This document shows positions 33,625 through 45,194 of a stretch of 64,000 nt of DNA, piece after piece. Under the pieces are notes generated by a model. It was not told where the DNA came from. It worked only from the letters and a program-made list of their open reading frames with translations, and did no database searches. Every line of letters starts with the position of its first letter. Position 1 is the stretch's first letter. The position numbers were made by a program, and so were the translations under genes. The DNA is from DASUPK01 sp963736685 (GTDB lineage Bacteria; Actinomycetota; Thermoleophilia; Solirubrobacterales; 70-9): positions 1 to 64,000 of the forward strand of contig CAVTPZ010000019.1 of assembly GCA_963736685.1 (NCBI GenBank), in the 5' to 3' direction.

Positions 33625-33654
33625 ATGAAAGATTTCGAGGGACAGGAGAGGTAA
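33625..33654 (+). other. Nine-codon open frame overlapping the start of the CocE-type gene
   Basis: ATG 33625 encodes MKDFEGQER and ends in TAATG, overlapping the ATG of the next gene; the AGGAGAGG of that gene lies inside it. It may be a leader peptide coupling translation, or chance. Confidence 0.25.
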
Positions 33655-35952
33655 TGCGCAAGCTCGTGTTGGTGTTGATCGTTCTCGGGTCGCTGCTCGC
33701 CGCACCGACCGCAGACGCCGCGATTCCGAACGTCTTCGGCGGCACCGCTTACCTGCACAGTCGCCGGTGACGGAGTCCGCGAATGCGGCAATACCGCTCC
33801 TCGCAGCACCGCACCCAGCTGGGACACCACCCCAATCGACGTCAACGTCGCCTTCCCGGCCGCCAGCGGATCGGACAACAACTATCCGCTGATCATCATC
33901 GGCCACGGATACGGGGGCTCGAAGATCGGATTCGGAACCTCCGGTGGCACCAACGGGATGAGGGAGTTCACCAGCCGCGGCTACGCCGTCTTCAGCATGA
34001 CCGACCGTGGCTTCCACGAGTCCTGCGGCTCGGCGGCGTCGGTGACCGCAGGTGGTTCCGCGTGTGACAACGGCTATGTCCACCTGATGGACGACCGCTA
34101 CGAAATCAGGGACGCTCAGTTCTTTGCCGGTGAGCTCGCGGACGAGGGCCTGGTCAACGGCCAGAAGGTCGGTGCCATCGGCGGCTCCTACGGCGGTGGC
34201 CTGTCACTGCAGCTCGCCACGCTGAAGGACCGGACCATGCTGCCCAACGGCAGCCTGGTGCCCTGGACGAGCCCGGTCAACGGCATTCCGATGCGCATCG
34301 CCGGGGCGGCCCCAGATATCCCGTGGAGCGACCTGGCCTACTCGCTCACCCCCAACGGGCAGAAGCTCGACTACGTCTCGGACCCGGCCTACACCGGCCG
34401 GATGGGCATCGAGAAGGAGTCGTTCAACAACGGTCTGTACGCGACCGTCACGCTGGGCGCCGGCCTCTATTGCGGGCAGGCCCCATACCCCTCACCGTGC
34501 ACCGACTTCGGGGCTGACGTGACCTCGTGGAAGACGCGCATCGAGCAGGGGGAGCCCTACGACGGCGATCCGGCGTCCCAGGCTGTCCTCGATGAGATCA
34601 AGGCGCATCACTCCGCCTACTACATCGACCAGTCCGAGCCTCCGGCGCCGTTGCTGATCTCGAACGGCTTCGATGACGACCTCTTCCCCCCGGACGAGGC
34701 GATCGGCTACTACAACAAGATCCGCTCGCAGTACCCGAACGCGCCGATCTCGCTGTTCTTCGGCGACTTCGGCCACATGCGCGCGCTCAACAAGCCGGAC
34801 GTCACCAACGCGCTCACCGCCGCGGATGACGCGTGGCTCGACTTCTACGTCAAGGGCACGGGATCACAGCCGTTCCAGGGTGCCACCGCATACACGCTCA
34901 CCTGCCCCTCGGGCGCGCCATCCGGCGGCCCGTACCAGGCGGGCAGCTGGGCGGGACTCTCGCATGGGGTTGTCCGCTTCCGCGACAGCGGCAGCAAGAC
35001 GATCTCGGCGAGCGGCGGATCGCCCAGCATCGATGCCACCTTCGATCCGGTTCAGAACGGAAGCGGCGGGAACGCCTGCCAGACGGCACCGGGCGATGAC
35101 GTGAACGGTGTCGCCAGCTACAGGCTTCCTGCGGCCGGCGGAAGCGGCTACACGCTGCTCGGGTCCCCGATGGTCGTCGCGACCATCGCCAACCCGGCGG
35201 CGAACTCCGAGATCGCGGCCCGGCTGCTGGACGTCGATACCAGCGACAACACCGAGACGCTCGTCGCGCGCCAGCTCTACCGGCCGCAGATCGGGACAGC
35301 CCGTCAGGTGTTCCAGCTCCACCCGAGCGGCCATCTGTTCGCGCCCGGCCACGTCGCGAAGCTGGAGTTGCTGCCGAAGGATGCCGGCGGCGGGTCACTC
35401 AACAGCTATGGCCGACCCGCGAACGGCCAGGGCGACATCACGGTGTCGAACCTCGATCTGCGCCTGCCGGTGTCCGATGACCCGGGTGCCGCGGGCGGCC
35501 AGGTCGGCGCAGCACCCGCCCTGCCGCTCCCCTGCGGCACGGAGATCGCACCCCAGTTCTCCTCCACGTCCTACCTGCGCGCCTCGATCGGGAGCGGCAA
35601 GGTCGTCGTGAAGGGCAAGACGGCCAAGGTGCCGGTCGACTCCGCGCCCGGCAGCAATCCGTGCCAGGTGCAGGTCCGTCTGCTCGGCTCGGGCAAGGGC
35701 ACGAGCGCCCGTTCAGCGAAGAAGCACAAGAAGAGCGGCAAGAAGAAGGTTCTCGGGCGCGGCAACGCGACCATCCCGGGCGGCCAGAGCGCGACCGTCA
35801 AGCTGAAGCTCAGCAAGCACGGCCGTGCGACGGTGGCGCGCGGTCGCGGGATCCGCGTTCAGATCACCACGATCGACCCGAAGGGCAACACCGCCCAGAC
35901 CGTCAAGGTCAACTTCAAGCACAAGAAGCACAAGAAGCACAAGAAGAAGTAG
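33654..35952 (+). pseudogene. Secreted CocE/NonD-type (X-Pro dipeptidyl-peptidase S15-like) hydrolase, frameshifted near the N-terminus
   Basis: ATG 33654 with AGGAGAGG upstream starts a signal peptide (LVLVLIVLGSLLAAPTADAA). After PNVFGGT the frame breaks; the expected continuation TCTVAGDGVRECGNT lies one frame over from 33751, so one extra base sits at 33747-33750. The rest is intact: VNVAFPAASGSDNNYPLIII, GHGYGGSK, nucleophile GAIGGSYGGGLSL, Asp region GFDDDLFPPDEA, His in GDFGHMRAL, and a beta-rich C-terminal domain. The tail is unusually rich in Lys/His (NFKHKKHKKHKKK), perhaps for wall or polyanion binding. Without the frameshift it would be a secreted esterase or peptidase of about 765 residues. 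Confidence 0.8.
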
Positions 35953-35967
35953 CGGCATACTGCATTT

Positions 35968-38787
<2,820 letters not shown>

Positions 38788-38789
38788 GC

Positions 38790-39170
38790 CTAGGTCCCGT
38801 CGTCGAGGACGGCTCGCAGAGCCGCGATGTCCTCGGCCCCGAAGACGAGCCGGTTCTGGGTGGCGATGTAGACGAGGTCGAGATTCACTCCGGCCCGGGC
38901 GACCTTGCGAGCGAGGTCCGCCAACACGCCCGGGCGGTCCTCGACGTCGACCACGACGACCTCCCTCTCCCGGCTCACCCCGACATGGGAGATGGCGAGC
39001 GCGTGCTTCACCGCCTCCGCATGCGGGACGAGGATGTGCAGTTCGGCGCGGTCACCGGCGCCGACGCAGGTCGCGGCCGCGATGTTCACCCCCGCATCGC
39101 TGATCGAGGCCGCCACCTCGGCAAGGGCGCCGGGGGTGTTCTCGATGTCGATGACCAGGTCGACAGCCAT
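38790..39170 (-). CDS. ACT domain-containing protein
   Basis: 126 residues with two ACT repeats: VDLVIDIENTPGALAEVAAS at the N-terminus and VVVDVEDRPGVLADLARKV around residue 72, each followed by the usual beta-alpha-beta pattern. Such stand-alone proteins bind amino acids or similar small ligands. ATG 39170 is chosen because it starts the first ACT strand. It converges with aconitase, three bases between stops. Confidence 0.8.
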   Translation of the reverse strand: MAVDLVIDIENTPGALAEVAASISDAGVNIAAATCVGAGDRAELHILVPHAEAVKHALAISHVGVSREREVVVVDVEDRPGVLADLARKVARAGVNLDLVYIATQNRLVFGAEDIAALRAVLDDGT

Positions 39171-39252
39171 GCGCAGGAGCGCACTCAGCCTACTCGGGAA
39201 TGCGCAGCGAGCGGCCCTATCGGCCGGCCCCCGTTTCCCCCTATTTGATTTG

Positions 39253-39322
39253 GCGCAGAAAGAAGCGGCGTGGCGGGGCCGCGGGAGGCAGGGGGTCCAC
39301 ACGGCCCGCGCCACGCCTGCGC
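39253..39322 (-). terminator. Strong GC-rich hairpin with T-rich flank
   Basis: On the minus strand GGCGTGGC...GGCC / GGCC...GCCACGCC (39317-39267) forms a 12-bp interrupted stem, followed by GCTTCTTTCT. GCGCAG/CTGCGC half-sites flank it. It lies between the genes for the DUF3817-like and ACT proteins. It may be a terminator or part of an untranslated RNA. Confidence 0.5.
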
Positions 39323-39355
39323 GTCGGTAGCCAGGGAGGGATTTCCGACGCGATC

Positions 39356-39384
39356 GTTCCCGGAGGCGGGACTGGCCCGGGAAC
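39356..39384 (-). terminator. Hairpin after the DUF3817-like gene
   Basis: GTTCCCGG/CCGGGAAC 8-bp stem with a 13-base loop, starting seven bases after the TAA of the gene at 39392. Confidence 0.55.
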
Positions 39385-39391
39385 GAGTCTG

Positions 39392-39784
39392 TCAAGTTAG
39401 TACGTCCTCCCGCCTCATTTGATTATTCCCCGTTTCCTTGTGCGGTGTCAACTCCGGCGCCGAAATTCCCCATCCGCGGCGCTCGATCAGCTCGATTCCT
39501 ATCACCGCGCCCACGGGCCCTAGCGGTGTGAGGGTCGCCGCGAGCAGCGGCCAGGGCGCCTCCCTTCGCATGATCGCCCAGAAGATCAATGCGCACAGGC
39601 CCAGGTAGCCGATTCCGTGCAACAGGCCGAAGAGGGCGGTCTCCGAGGGGTAGCCGGGCGCGATCCAGAAGAAGAGCAGCGCCGTGAACAGGCCGAGCTC
39701 GAACCAGGACGCGATCTTGACCCAGTGGAAAAGCCGCCCCGGGACCGGCTTGCGTTGCGCAGTTCCCTGCTCAGCCGTCGCCAT
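39392..39784 (-). CDS. DUF3817-like integral membrane protein
   Basis: 130 residues with three hydrophobic segments and LHGIGYLGLCALIFWAIM, matching the short DUF3817 membrane proteins of actinobacteria. Function unknown. ATG 39784 is preceded at six bases by TAGTTT (39791-39796, minus strand). The C-terminal tail after the last helix is hydrophilic. Confidence 0.75.
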   Translation of the reverse strand: MATAEQGTAQRKPVPGRLFHWVKIASWFELGLFTALLFFWIAPGYPSETALFGLLHGIGYLGLCALIFWAIMRREAPWPLLAATLTPLGPVGAVIGIELIERRGWGISAPELTPHKETGNNQMRREDVLT

Positions 39785-39790
39785 GGGTTG

Positions 39791-39796
39791 AAACTA
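39791..39796 (-). promoter_or_regulatory. Leaderless -10 element of the DUF3817-like gene
   Basis: TAGTTT on the minus strand, six bases, ATG 39784. Confidence 0.5.
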
Positions 39797-39886
39797 GCGG
39801 CTGTCCGGACTCGACACCCGGTCGGAGTGTCGAGTGGCGATCTTCATACCGGCTGTCCATAGTTTTGTCGACCCGGGGCAGGCAAG

Positions 39887-40087
39887 ATGCGCGCCATGGA
39901 GCGATTCCACGCAGATCAAGGTTCCAACGTGGGCATGAGGAGGCTCGTGCGGTTGCAGCGCTCGTATCGGTGCGCGAGCTGTGACGCAGAACACCACTCC
40001 TGGGCTCGACTCAGCTCCTGTCCCGATTGCGGCCGCTCCCTCTCGGTGGCCGTGATCCGACGGGCAGCGCTCACGGGGCCGGCCTGA
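39887..40087 (+). CDS. Small zinc-ribbon protein
   Basis: 66 residues with two CxxC knuckles (YRCASCDAEHHSW ... SSCPDCGRSL). ATG 39887 or 39896 are both possible. A TAGTTT about 20 bases upstream could drive it. No homolog recognised; the paired CxxC motif is the only support. Confidence 0.45.
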   Translation: MRAMERFHADQGSNVGMRRLVRLQRSYRCASCDAEHHSWARLSSCPDCGRSLSVAVIRRAALTGPA

Positions 40088-40185
40088 GACAGATCCAAGG
40101 GCGGGCGCCAGCGCGACCCGCGCAATGCGGGGCGGGCCGTTCGTGCGGGGGCGATGGCCCGCGCGGACGGCCCGCTCAGGCCGGC
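40088..40185. other. Intergenic DNA
   Basis: GC-rich stretch between the small zinc-ribbon gene and the SnoaL-like remnant. No gene or clear motif seen. Confidence 0.4.
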
Positions 40186-40347
40186 TCAGCCCTCGGACTG
40201 GGGCGACTTAGTCGTCCAGACGACGAGTAAGGCGCCCCGCGACGGCGCGGCGTGACGCGGATCCATCAGCTCCGCGACCCGCGGCCAGTCCTCTCGCACG
40301 CCGACGTCCAGGAAGGACTTGACGACGTTGACGTTCTCCTCCGACAT
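40186..40347 (-). pseudogene. Truncated SnoaL-like (NTF2-fold) gene
   Basis: 53 codons: MSEENVNVVKSFLDVGVRED then WPRVAELMDP is the N-terminal helix pair of SnoaL-like proteins (compare the full gene at 55541, MARENVEVVRDAL). The following residues are unrelated and end at TGA after 53 codons. GATACT lies exactly six bases before ATG 40347, so the promoter survives. A gene truncation rather than a functional short protein is likely. Confidence 0.5.
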
Positions 40348-40387
40348 CCCGCCAGTATCTCAGCGGGTTCGCGAGGCCTGGTGGCCG

Positions 40388-43300
40388 CTACGCCGGATCC
40401 GCGCGGCCCATCAGGGCCGTGAGGACGATTCGCTCCTGTTCCTTGGTGTGGGCGACCGCGTAGCCCTCGCCGGGACTCGCGCGCGGCGGCCGGCCGATGT
40501 AGCCGAGCTCGACGCCGTCGGGGAGCAGCTCCGGCATGCGCCGCTGCATCACCGACCACGCGCCCATGTTCCGCGGCTCCTCCTGGACCCAGACGATCTC
40601 CTTCAGGCTCGGATAGCTCGCGATCAGCTCGGTGAGCTGTTCCTTGGCGAACGGGTAGAGGAGCTCGGCCCGCGCGATCGCGACGTTCTCGATCTCCTCG
40701 CGCTTGGGAGCGGCGTCGATGTCGTAATAGATCTTGCCGCTGCAGAGGACCAGCCGCTCGACCTTCTCCTTGCGGCCTTGGGCGTGCGGGTCGTCGAGGA
40801 CGAACTCGAACGATCCCGAGGTGAGGTCCTCGAGCGTCGAGGTCGCTCGGGGCAGGCGCAGCAGGCCCTTCGGTGTGAAGACCACCATCGGCCTGGCCTT
40901 CTGGATGTGGGCCTGACGCCGGAGCAGGTGGAAATACTGCGCGGCCGTGGAGGGATTGGCGATCCGGATGTTGCCCTCGGCGGCGAGCTGGATGAAGCGC
41001 TCGATCCGGGCGCTCGAGTGCTCCGGTCCGGCGCCCTCGTAGCCGTGGGGGAGCAGGAGCGTGAGGCGTGAGGTCTGGCCCCACTTCGCCTCGGCCGAGA
41101 CGATGAAGCTGTCGATGATCACCTGCGCCGAGTTGCCGAAGTCCCCGAACTGGGCTTCCCAGAGGATCAGGCTGTCCGGAGAGGCCGCGGAGTAGCCGTA
41201 CTCGAAGCCCAGGCAGGCCGTCTCCGAGAGCGGGCTGTTATGCAGCTCGAGCGGCGCGTTGGCCTCGGCCAGGTTCTGGATCGGCGCGTAGCGAAGCCCG
41301 GTCTTCTCGTCATGAAGGACGAGGTGGCGGTTGGAGAACGTCCCGCGCTCGGTGTCCTGGCCGGTGAAGCGGACGTGGACCTCCTCCGTCAGCATCGACG
41401 CCAGGGCGAGGGCCTCGGCGTGGCCGAACTCGATTCCGCCCTCGTTCATCGCGTCGAGCCGCTTGGCGAGGGGCTTGCGGAGCTTGCGGTGGATGGTGAA
41501 GCTGTCCGGCACCCGGAGCAGCTCCTCGTTCAGCTTGCGGAGCCGATCCTCGGCGACCGCCGTGTCGACGCTCGGGCTGCGGGTGCGGTCGAGCTCTCCG
41601 GTGCCCGTCGCCGTGGGATCCGCGAAGTCGCCCGACTCGATCTTCTTCCGAAGGTCATCGTGCGCGGCCTTGAGCCCCTTCTGGCGCTCGTCGTTCCGCT
41701 CCTCGACCTCGTTCGGCGTGACCATGCCCTCCTTGACGAGCTCCTCGGCGTAGAGCTGGCTGACCGGCGGGTGCTCCTTGATCTTGGCCGCCATCAGCGG
41801 TTGCGTGTAGGCGGGCTCGTCGGTTTCGTTGTGGCCGAAGCGGCGGTAGCCGATCAGGTCGATGACCACGTCCCGTCCCCAGCGCTCGCGGTAGGCCATC
41901 GCCAGGCGGACGGCGGCTACGCACGCCTCCGGGTCGTCGGCGTTCACGTGAATGATCGGCACGTTGAAGCCCTTCGCCATATCGCCCGCGTAGGGGGTGG
42001 AGCGGCCCTCCTCGGGGTCGGTGGTGAAGCCGATCTGGTTGTCCTGGATGATGTGGATCGTGCCGCCGGTCGCGTAGCCCTTCAGCGACTGGAGATTGAG
42101 CGTCTCCGCGACCACGCCCTGTGCCGGGAACGCTGCGTCGCCGTGGAGGAGCACCGGGACGGCGGCCATCGGGTCGTGCTCGAGGCGGCCGTTCTGCCGG
42201 CTCGTCTGGGAGGCCCGCGCGGCGCCGGTGACTACCGGGTCCACGAACTCGAGGTGGCTCGGGTTCGGATAGAGGCGGACACCGATCTCGGAGCCGTCCT
42301 TCGTCTTGTAGAGCCCGCCGTGGCCGTAGTGATACTTGACGTCGCCCGTGCCGCCGGTGGGGATCGCGGCGAGCGACTTGACCGCCTCGATCGCCTTGGC
42401 GCCCTCGAACTCGGCGAGGATCGCCTCCGCCGGACGACCGATGTTGTGGGCGAGGACGGCGAGGCGGCCACGATGGGCCATGCCGATGACCACGTCGTGG
42501 GCGCCCTCGGTGTGGGCCATCTCGAAAACCTCGTCGAGCATCGGCACGACGGCGTCGAGACCCTCGATCGAGAACATCTTCTGGCCGAGGTAGGCCTTCT
42601 CCAGGTAGCGCTCGAAGCCGAACACCTGGATCAGCCGATCGAGAAGCCGCTGCTTCTCCTCGGAATCGAGCGGCTTGCGATGCCAGCCGGTCTCGATCAT
42701 GTCGCGGAGCCACATCCGCTGCTGGTGGGAGGAGAGGTGCTCGATCTGGTAGGCGATCGTGCCGCAGTAGGCCTCGCGCATCCGGGGCAGCACCTCGAGC
42801 AGCGTTTCGCCCTCGACGCCGATGCGGAGGATCTCCGCGGGGATCTGAGCCATCAGCTCGGGGGTCAGGTTGAGGTTCTCGGGCTGGATCGCCGGGTCGC
42901 CCTTCGGCTCGGAGCCGAGTGGGTCGAGCCGCGCCGCGAGGTGACCGTGGGTCCGGTACCCCTTGAGCAGCGAGGTGGCGGCCTGCACTGCCTGGAGGAG
43001 CTCGGTGCTGGGCTTGGCGGCGACGCTGGGGGCGGTCGGCCCACCGGGAGCACCGGGCGCCGCCAGCGGCGGTGCGGAGGCCGCGGCCGCGTGCGCCGAG
43101 GTGATGGGCGTTGGATCGACATCGAGTTCCCGCGCGACGGACTCGTAGAACTCGTCCTCGCCCTGCAGCAGCTCCTCGATCCGGCGCAGGAACGATCCGG
43201 ACTCCGCCCCCTGGATCACGCGGTGGTCGTACGTGGAGGTCATCGTCATCACCTTCGAGACCCCTAGTGCCTTGATCTTCTCCGCCGGAGCGTGCCTCCA

Positions 43301-44779
43301 CTCGACGGGATAGGCGAGTGAGCCGCAGGCGACGATCGTGCCCTGGCCCTTGAGCAGGCGCGGGACGGAGGCAATGGTCCCGAGGCCACCCGGGTTGGTG
43401 AGGCTGATGTTGGTCCCCTGGAAGTCGTCAGCGGTGAGACTGTTCTCCCGCGTCTTCGTGATCAGCTCCTCGTAGTAGGAGTGGAAGCCCTTGAAGTCGA
43501 AGCGATCCGCGCCCTTGATGCAGGGGACCAGCAGGGAGCGCTTGCCCTTTCGCTCCACATCGACGGCGATGCCTAGATTGACCCCACCCGGCTCGATCAC
43601 CGTGGGCTTCCCGTCGCGCTCCTCGAACGCTCTTCCCATCACCGGCCATTCCTGGGCGGCCTTAACGATGGCCCAGGCGATCAGGTGCGTGAAGCTCACC
43701 TTCATCCCGCGCTCCTTCAGCACCCCGTTGAGCGCCTTGCGCTTGGCGTCGAGGGTGTCGACGGCGAGCTCGCGGAACGAGGTGGCCGTCGGGATCGAGC
43801 GGCTCTCGTCCATCGCCTTGGCCAGCGTGGCGGCCGGGCCTCGGAGCGGCTGCGCCTCGCCCACGGCGGCCTTGGCGGGGGCGGCACCATCGCCGCCGTT
43901 CAGGACGTCGGCTTTGGTGATCTTGCCGCCGGGCCCGCTCCCCTTGACTCCCGTCAGGTCGACGTCGTTCGCCTGAGCGGCGCGACGGGCGACGGGAGTG
44001 GCGCGGGCTCCATCGTCCTGCTGGACGGCTTCGCCATCAGCCGCCACGGCCTCGCCTTCGGCTGCGGCCGTATCGGGCGAGGGCGCCGATGGCTTGGCAA
44101 CCCTGGTCGTGTCGACTTCCCCCATGGTCATCTCGGCCATCGGCTTGCCCACCTCGATCGTCTCGTCGGGGCCGACGAGGATCTTGGTGATGGTGCCGCT
44201 CGCGGGCGCGGGAACCTCGGCGTCGACCTTGTCGGTGGAAACCTCGACGACGGTGTCGCCCTCGGCGATCTGATCGCCCTCGGCGACGTGCCATTCGAGC
44301 ACGGTGCCCTCGGTGACCGACTCGCCCATTTCGGGCATCACGATCTCGAGGCCGCCGCCCTCGAGGGACTTCCCGGCGGAGACGGAGGCGTCGTCCGTAG
44401 TTGCCTTGCCGTCAGTTTCGGCGGTTGCGTCGGTACCCGCGCCGTTGGACTCGGCGGCCTCCTCGGCCGGCTCGCCGGCGTCCTGCGCCGTGTCCGCCGG
44501 CGTTTCCTCCGAAGCCTCCGGAGGTCCGCCGTTCGGATCGATCTCGGCCATCGGCTTGCCGACCTCGATCTCATCGTCGGGCTGCACCAGGATCTTCGTG
44601 ACCGTGCCGGTGGCGGGGGCGGGGACCTCGGCGTCGACCTTGTCGGTCGAGACCTCGACCATCGTGTCCCCCTCCTCGACGGAATCCCCCTCCGAGACAT
44701 GCCACTCGAGCACGGTGCCCTCCGTCACCGACTCACCCATCTCGGGCATCAAGAGCTGAACCTTTTGCTGCGTCGCCAT
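40388..44779 (-). CDS. kgd: Fused 2-oxoglutarate dehydrogenase E2-E1 (Kgd/OdhA type) with two lipoyl domains
   Basis: 1463 residues. Two near-identical lipoyl domains (residues 5-80 and 145-220; lipoyl lysines K47 and K184 in STDKVDAEVP) are joined by Ala/Glu-rich linkers. A peripheral-subunit-binding domain (about 258-295, ATPVARRAAQANDVDL), an E2 succinyltransferase domain (310-545, H519 in STYDHRVIQG) and the thiamine-diphosphate E1 domain (about 600-1463; GMAHRGRLAVL, GDAAFPAQG, EYGYS) follow. It converts 2-oxoglutarate to succinyl-CoA. Known actinobacterial fusions lack lipoyl domains and borrow them from the pyruvate dehydrogenase E2. ATG 44779 has AGGGGA adjacent. Confidence 0.97.
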   Translation of the reverse strand: MATQQKVQLLMPEMGESVTEGTVLEWHVSEGDSVEEGDTMVEVSTDKVDAEVPAPATGTVTKILVQPDDEIEVGKPMAEIDPNGGPPEASEETPADTAQDAGEPAEEAAESNGAGTDATAETDGKATTDDASVSAGKSLEGGGLEIVMPEMGESVTEGTVLEWHVAEGDQIAEGDTVVEVSTDKVDAEVPAPASGTITKILVGPDETIEVGKPMAEMTMGEVDTTRVAKPSAPSPDTAAAEGEAVAADGEAVQQDDGARATPVARRAAQANDVDLTGVKGSGPGGKITKADVLNGGDGAAPAKAAVGEAQPLRGPAATLAKAMDESRSIPTATSFRELAVDTLDAKRKALNGVLKERGMKVSFTHLIAWAIVKAAQEWPVMGRAFEERDGKPTVIEPGGVNLGIAVDVERKGKRSLLVPCIKGADRFDFKGFHSYYEELITKTRENSLTADDFQGTNISLTNPGGLGTIASVPRLLKGQGTIVACGSLAYPVEWRHAPAEKIKALGVSKVMTMTSTYDHRVIQGAESGSFLRRIEELLQGEDEFYESVARELDVDPTPITSAHAAAASAPPLAAPGAPGGPTAPSVAAKPSTELLQAVQAATSLLKGYRTHGHLAARLDPLGSEPKGDPAIQPENLNLTPELMAQIPAEILRIGVEGETLLEVLPRMREAYCGTIAYQIEHLSSHQQRMWLRDMIETGWHRKPLDSEEKQRLLDRLIQVFGFERYLEKAYLGQKMFSIEGLDAVVPMLDEVFEMAHTEGAHDVVIGMAHRGRLAVLAHNIGRPAEAILAEFEGAKAIEAVKSLAAIPTGGTGDVKYHYGHGGLYKTKDGSEIGVRLYPNPSHLEFVDPVVTGAARASQTSRQNGRLEHDPMAAVPVLLHGDAAFPAQGVVAETLNLQSLKGYATGGTIHIIQDNQIGFTTDPEEGRSTPYAGDMAKGFNVPIIHVNADDPEACVAAVRLAMAYRERWGRDVVIDLIGYRRFGHNETDEPAYTQPLMAAKIKEHPPVSQLYAEELVKEGMVTPNEVEERNDERQKGLKAAHDDLRKKIESGDFADPTATGTGELDRTRSPSVDTAVAEDRLRKLNEELLRVPDSFTIHRKLRKPLAKRLDAMNEGGIEFGHAEALALASMLTEEVHVRFTGQDTERGTFSNRHLVLHDEKTGLRYAPIQNLAEANAPLELHNSPLSETACLGFEYGYSAASPDSLILWEAQFGDFGNSAQVIIDSFIVSAEAKWGQTSRLTLLLPHGYEGAGPEHSSARIERFIQLAAEGNIRIANPSTAAQYFHLLRRQAHIQKARPMVVFTPKGLLRLPRATSTLEDLTSGSFEFVLDDPHAQGRKEKVERLVLCSGKIYYDIDAAPKREEIENVAIARAELLYPFAKEQLTELIASYPSLKEIVWVQEEPRNMGAWSVMQRRMPELLPDGVELGYIGRPPRASPGEGYAVAHTKEQERIVLTALMGRADPA

Positions 44780-44821
44780 TCCCCTAACTAACTGTATGAC
44801 GTTCTCTAAAGCTGCTTTGCA

Positions 44822-45103
44822 CTACGCGATCCGGGCGATCAGGTCCACCGCCGGGTAGCCGTGCTCCCGGATGAACTCCCGGGTCGGCGCGGTTGTCTCG
44901 CAGAAGGCGCACGCGATCACATCCGAGAAGCCGACCGGCCCGGAGAGCGCCAGCGGCATGTCGCACTCGGGGCAGGCAAGCGACCGCATGCCGAGCCAGG
45001 CTGCGCGCTCCGCGGGACGGATCTCGACCCGGGCGGCGGCAGCACGCAGACGCTCGTCGCGCTCGGGATCGACGTTGCCGGCCGGGTCGTAGAAGAGCCC
45101 CAC
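44822..45103 (-). CDS. Small zinc-ribbon protein of unknown function
   Basis: 93 residues. A CPEC...CAFC knuckle pair (residues about 44-68) sits after a basic helix and before a C-terminal FIREHGYPAVDLI. GTG 45103 is preferred over longer in-frame starts because AATAAT lies six bases upstream (45110-45115, minus strand). Not recognised beyond the zinc ribbon. Confidence 0.6.
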   Translation of the reverse strand: MGLFYDPAGNVDPERDERLRAAAARVEIRPAERAAWLGMRSLACPECDMPLALSGPVGFSDVIACAFCETTAPTREFIREHGYPAVDLIARIA

Positions 45104-45194
45104 GACTTGATTATTGCGCTGCGGCGACGCGGGCTTTGCGTCCGGCGGCTCCGTGCGTGTAAGTTCCACCCAGTTTGGATGGAGGAGGGGTGAG

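Noticed and set aside
40027..40230. Plus-strand frame of 67 codons
   Set aside because: Overlaps the zinc-ribbon end and the SnoaL-like remnant; no motif, biased composition.
40373..40390. Possible fourth full copy of the 3'-end repeat after kgd
   Set aside because: Only 14 bases match, then similarity stops; mentioned as a partial match only.
41240..43267. Long plus-strand open frame (675 codons)
   Set aside because: Antisense to the kgd E1 domain; composition (Val/Glu/Arg repeats) is typical of reversed high-GC coding sequence.
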